From Verrucomicrobiota bacterium (GTDB lineage: Bacteria > Verrucomicrobiota > Verrucomicrobiia > Limisphaerales > UBA1319): DNA of 64,000 bases. The number at the start of each line of letters is the position of its first letter. Positions within the stretch are counted from its first letter, which is position 1. Location of the stretch: assembly GCA_022711435.1 (NCBI GenBank), contig JAKLFB010000001.1, positions 1-64,000 of the forward strand. Reading direction: 5' to 3'. Positions 62,801 through 64,000 of the stretch are shown here, piece by piece. The notes beneath the pieces were generated by a model. That model searched no databases, was not told where the DNA came from, and saw only the letters and a program-made list of their open reading frames with translations. The translations under genes were made by a program, and so were the position numbers.

Positions 62801-63795
62801 CTGTTGTCGGTGGCCTTGGCCGTCAGCGAATACGGGCCCGCGGCGACATTGTTCCACTCGACGCTGTAAGGGGCGGTGGTGTCGCTGCCGACGAGCGCGC
62901 CGTCGACGTAGAAGTCGACCTGGGCGATGCTGCCGTCATCGGCAGCGTCGGCGGTGATGGTGATGTTGGCGGGGGCGACCAGCCAGGCGCCGGGGGCGGG
63001 GCTGGTGATGGCGACGGTCGGGGGCTGAGCGGCGAAGTATTTGTCATGGAGGTACTGCTCGATAGCGAGCCGGTCGGCCTCGGAAAGGGCGGCCGTATAG
63101 ACGAGGACCTCGAGAATATCGCCGTTGAAATAGCTGGTGGTGGCGCGGCCGAGATAGCCGCTGTCGGAGGCGCCGGCCAGCGGGTAGAGGGTGTCATCGA
63201 GCTGCATGGCCCAGGCCCCGTCGACGTAGAGGGCCTCGACATTGGCGGCCTTGATCAGGGTGGCGATCGAGCACTTGGCGCCGATGGAGGCGGGCCGGGC
63301 GTAGCGCGGGGCGTATTGCTGGGAGGTGCCGAAGCGCCAGTTGACATTGGTCTGGAAGGGGCCCAGGTAGGTCCAGCCCCAGCTGCCGGTTTCATTCCAG
63401 AAGATGGCGGGCGAGTTGGAGCAGGCGGGCCCGCCGTTCTGAGCGGCGGAAGCGCTGCTGGTCACCAGAACGATGGAGAGGTTCGCCAGCCCGTTGATGG
63501 GGACGTTGAACGAGAGGAAATCGTTGGCGCCGTCGAATCGGATGCCCGGGTTGCCGGTGCTGGCGGTGACCAGGGTCGGCTGGTAGGAGGCGTTGGTCTG
63601 GATGGCGTCGCGCCCCTGGCCGGATTGATCGGCCCAGGAGGAGACGGCGCCTGCGTCGGAGGCGACGCCGGCATCGGCTTTGAGCCAGAGGGCCAGGTTG
63701 CTGGTGGGAACGGCGGCGCCCGCGAGCCATTGGCCGAGGGCTGCCAGGCCGGCCAGACAGCCGGCCCATCTTCGAATGGTGGATTGGATTTTCAT
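59839..63795 (-). CDS. Large secreted protein with three LamG-like/Ig-like repeat units
   Basis: A 1318-residue exported protein with signal peptide (AGCLAGLAALGQWLAGAA, 11-28). Three tandem units of about 325 residues start near 34, 355 and 685. Each has a concanavalin/LamG-like domain opening with LxLWLKADAGI and WADQSGQ and closing with a YNGDLLEVLVYTxxLSxADR-type stretch, followed by an Ig-like domain (PPTVAITSPAxGA, then SIAQVxFYVDG). A jelly-roll-like domain covers about 1015-1245. The last 65 residues form a tail ending AAKFFQLAK, like that of the beta-strand repeat protein. It probably binds carbohydrate at the cell surface; no catalytic motif is seen. DNA similarity between units makes it prone to recombination and assembly error. 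Confidence 0.85.
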   Translation of the reverse strand: MKIQSTIRRWAGCLAGLAALGQWLAGAAVPTSNLALWLKADAGVASDAGAVSSWADQSGQGRDAIQTNASYQPTLVTASTGNPGIRFDGANDFLSFNVPINGLANLSIVLVTSSASAAQNGGPACSNSPAIFWNETGSWGWTYLGPFQTNVNWRFGTSQQYAPRYARPASIGAKCSIATLIKAANVEALYVDGAWAMQLDDTLYPLAGASDSGYLGRATTSYFNGDILEVLVYTAALSEADRLAIEQYLHDKYFAAQPPTVAITSPAPGAWLVAPANITITADAADDGSIAQVDFYVDGALVGSDTTAPYSVEWNNVAAGPYSLTAKATDNSGAYSFSERVMALVNWANPADGPVLSGLGLWLKADAGITAVNGAVSEWADQSGQGHHAAQGTSSYRPIVATSALGLPVVRFDGSNDGLSFNMPINGLEGITIFLVGNNNSATQNGGTSIYDSPAICWTEFASWGYVFLSPFQTNVNWRFGTTVAQNNLHRYPRPASIGNKYTITTLMKNADVETLYIDRSMAAQISDKSFPLAGVGDAAWLGRSPRTSSAWYNGDLLEVLVYTTALSDADRQAVETYLHQKHLANQPPAVAITSPAAGASFNPPASITIAADATDDGSIAQVEFFVDGELIATDTTAPFTAAWNNVGSGAYGLTAKATDNKGAYTLSERVVARVNFPNPTDGPVLDGLGLWYKADAGITASDNLVSKWADQSGNERHAVQSAAASRPTLVTSGLAKPAVSFDGFSDHMTFSMPMDGLSGLTIVLVANNTVPQTTGSGGEGAAAMFWSESLSWGALSVGVFQDSVNWRIGTTVSQSGSPNYPGPAYTRPASIARDYTRNIVLKNGADEWLYVNGQIVATVSGKEPATAGIDKDGGNLGRGVIYPTWYYYRGEILEALVYDRTLSEAEVAHIETYLQAKYWGKTPPTVAITAPANNTAATARSSIVVTADAADADGTVAQVEFFDSGTLVGTATSAPYTITIPNAAPGSHMLTAKVTDNDGLYRYSGEVLVFANAASGFTLIDNFENRALAPILYQGSWLGAFGDTANDSVVMDPTGAAWGGNPQNKVLRLATAKQSLAFPALLKDGQTGTLFFRCASTTWSRDDVSLGLSDLPCFGYAVANYYETRILRQTGSNLGTRNFGIYDGGTLHNSVHPFASDMWYKVWVVIDNTADTWQMYVQAYDAPAPVAAAHDGVTTFSFRNGVAANDLIRFFIYTPQQTVSNLSSGGGFWLDDIYLALGQDLSDPTIVVPQPEMAIGWSGDALVISWPASAAGFKLEWCGDLANPSWAEFGTAPVQVGDQMTVTLQPEGAAKFFQLAK

Positions 63796-63911
63796 CGGAT
63801 TGATTGAGTTGTTTTGAATCGAGATCGTCTTGGATCGGGATCGAATTTACGTGGTTGAACCGCGCGATGGAAACGGAGCCGGCATGGCGTTTGCCCTGAA
63901 GCCCGGCCTGC

Positions 63912-63999
63912 TTACTTCTTTTTCGCCGTGGTCCGCTCGTTGAGCCAGGGCATGTCGATGGGCGAGCTTCCGCCGCTGGCGTAGCGGACGTTTTTAATC
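63912..63999 (-). CDS. C-terminal fragment of a gene that continues past the window
   Basis: A minus-strand frame enters from the right edge and stops at TAA 63912-63914. The visible C-terminus reads IKNVRYASGGSS followed by PIDMPWLNERTTAKKK. It is too short for a family call. The 116 bp between it and the next gene start (63795) carry no other visible feature. The two genes are on the same strand and could share a transcript. Confidence 0.5.
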   Translation of the reverse strand, partial: IKNVRYASGGSSPIDMPWLNERTTAKKK

Positions 64000-64000
64000 A

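Noticed and set aside
59791..63807. A 1338-codon open frame on the plus strand opposite the large secreted protein
   Set aside because: It is an antisense shadow caused by high GC content; its translation is Gly/Ala/Arg/Asp-rich with no domain, while the minus strand has a signal peptide and clear repeats.

Overview
The window is a GC-rich bacterial chromosome segment with about 42 protein genes, no rRNA or tRNA gene that I can see, and no CRISPR array. Gene content points to Verrucomicrobiota, possibly a Pedosphaera/Limisphaera-like lineage. The signs are a prepilin-type protein with the H-X9-DG motif, an autotransporter-associated beta-strand repeat protein, XylR-like AraC regulation, a Gld-type ABC exporter next to a DUF4340 protein, a sulfatase, a GH78 rhamnosidase, a DUF4965 protein, and large secreted proteins ending in an FFRL-like tail. 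The taxonomic call is inference from gene content.

Layout: 99-5703 (minus) is an exopolysaccharide operon: initiating sugar transferase, Gfo/Idh/MocA oxidoreductase, WlbB-type acetyltransferase, DegT/WlbC-type aminotransferase, FemAB-like protein and a short Wzz-like protein. Together they suggest a polymer containing a di-N-acetylated uronic acid. A PAS/GAF histidine kinase and NarL-type regulator (5969-8673) lie just upstream. 8674-10521 is non-coding and carries two tandem 580-bp repeat units. 10522-13262 (plus) is hemC and a cobA-hemD fusion. 13244-17592 (minus) is a type II secretion operon, gspF-H-I-J-K. 17991-23926 (minus) is a sugar-acid catabolic operon. A lone pseudopilin and a divergent XylR-like regulator follow (24022-26272), then thiM, a GH78 rhamnosidase and homoserine dehydrogenase.

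31937-34442 holds two unassigned genes (one polytopic membrane protein, one anchored protein) facing trpS. 35740-44031 (minus) is a tightly coupled operon of ABC ATPase, ABC permease, GldG-like protein, DUF4340 protein and AsmA-like protein, with a DegP-type protease upstream. 45521-57120 carries a DUF2851 protein, a sulfatase, a Tat-exported sugar-isomerase-like protein, the beta-strand repeat protein, a DUF4965 enzyme and uppP. 57117-63999 (minus) holds a zinc-ribbon protein, an FG-GAP protein, a 1318-residue three-unit secreted protein and the tail of one more gene.

The most unusual content is in the repeats. One is a 273-bp MITE-like element in two copies of exactly equal length, with 30-bp terminal inverted repeats and TAA flanks; one copy sits exactly between the stop codons of two convergent genes. 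The other is a mosaic repeat family whose hairpin stems differ by compensatory base changes between copies and whose end supplies the C-terminus of a kinase gene. Other points of note are a HemC with large insertions including its active-site lid, a histidine kinase lacking the acidic residue after its histidine, and a C-terminal module shared by two large secreted proteins.
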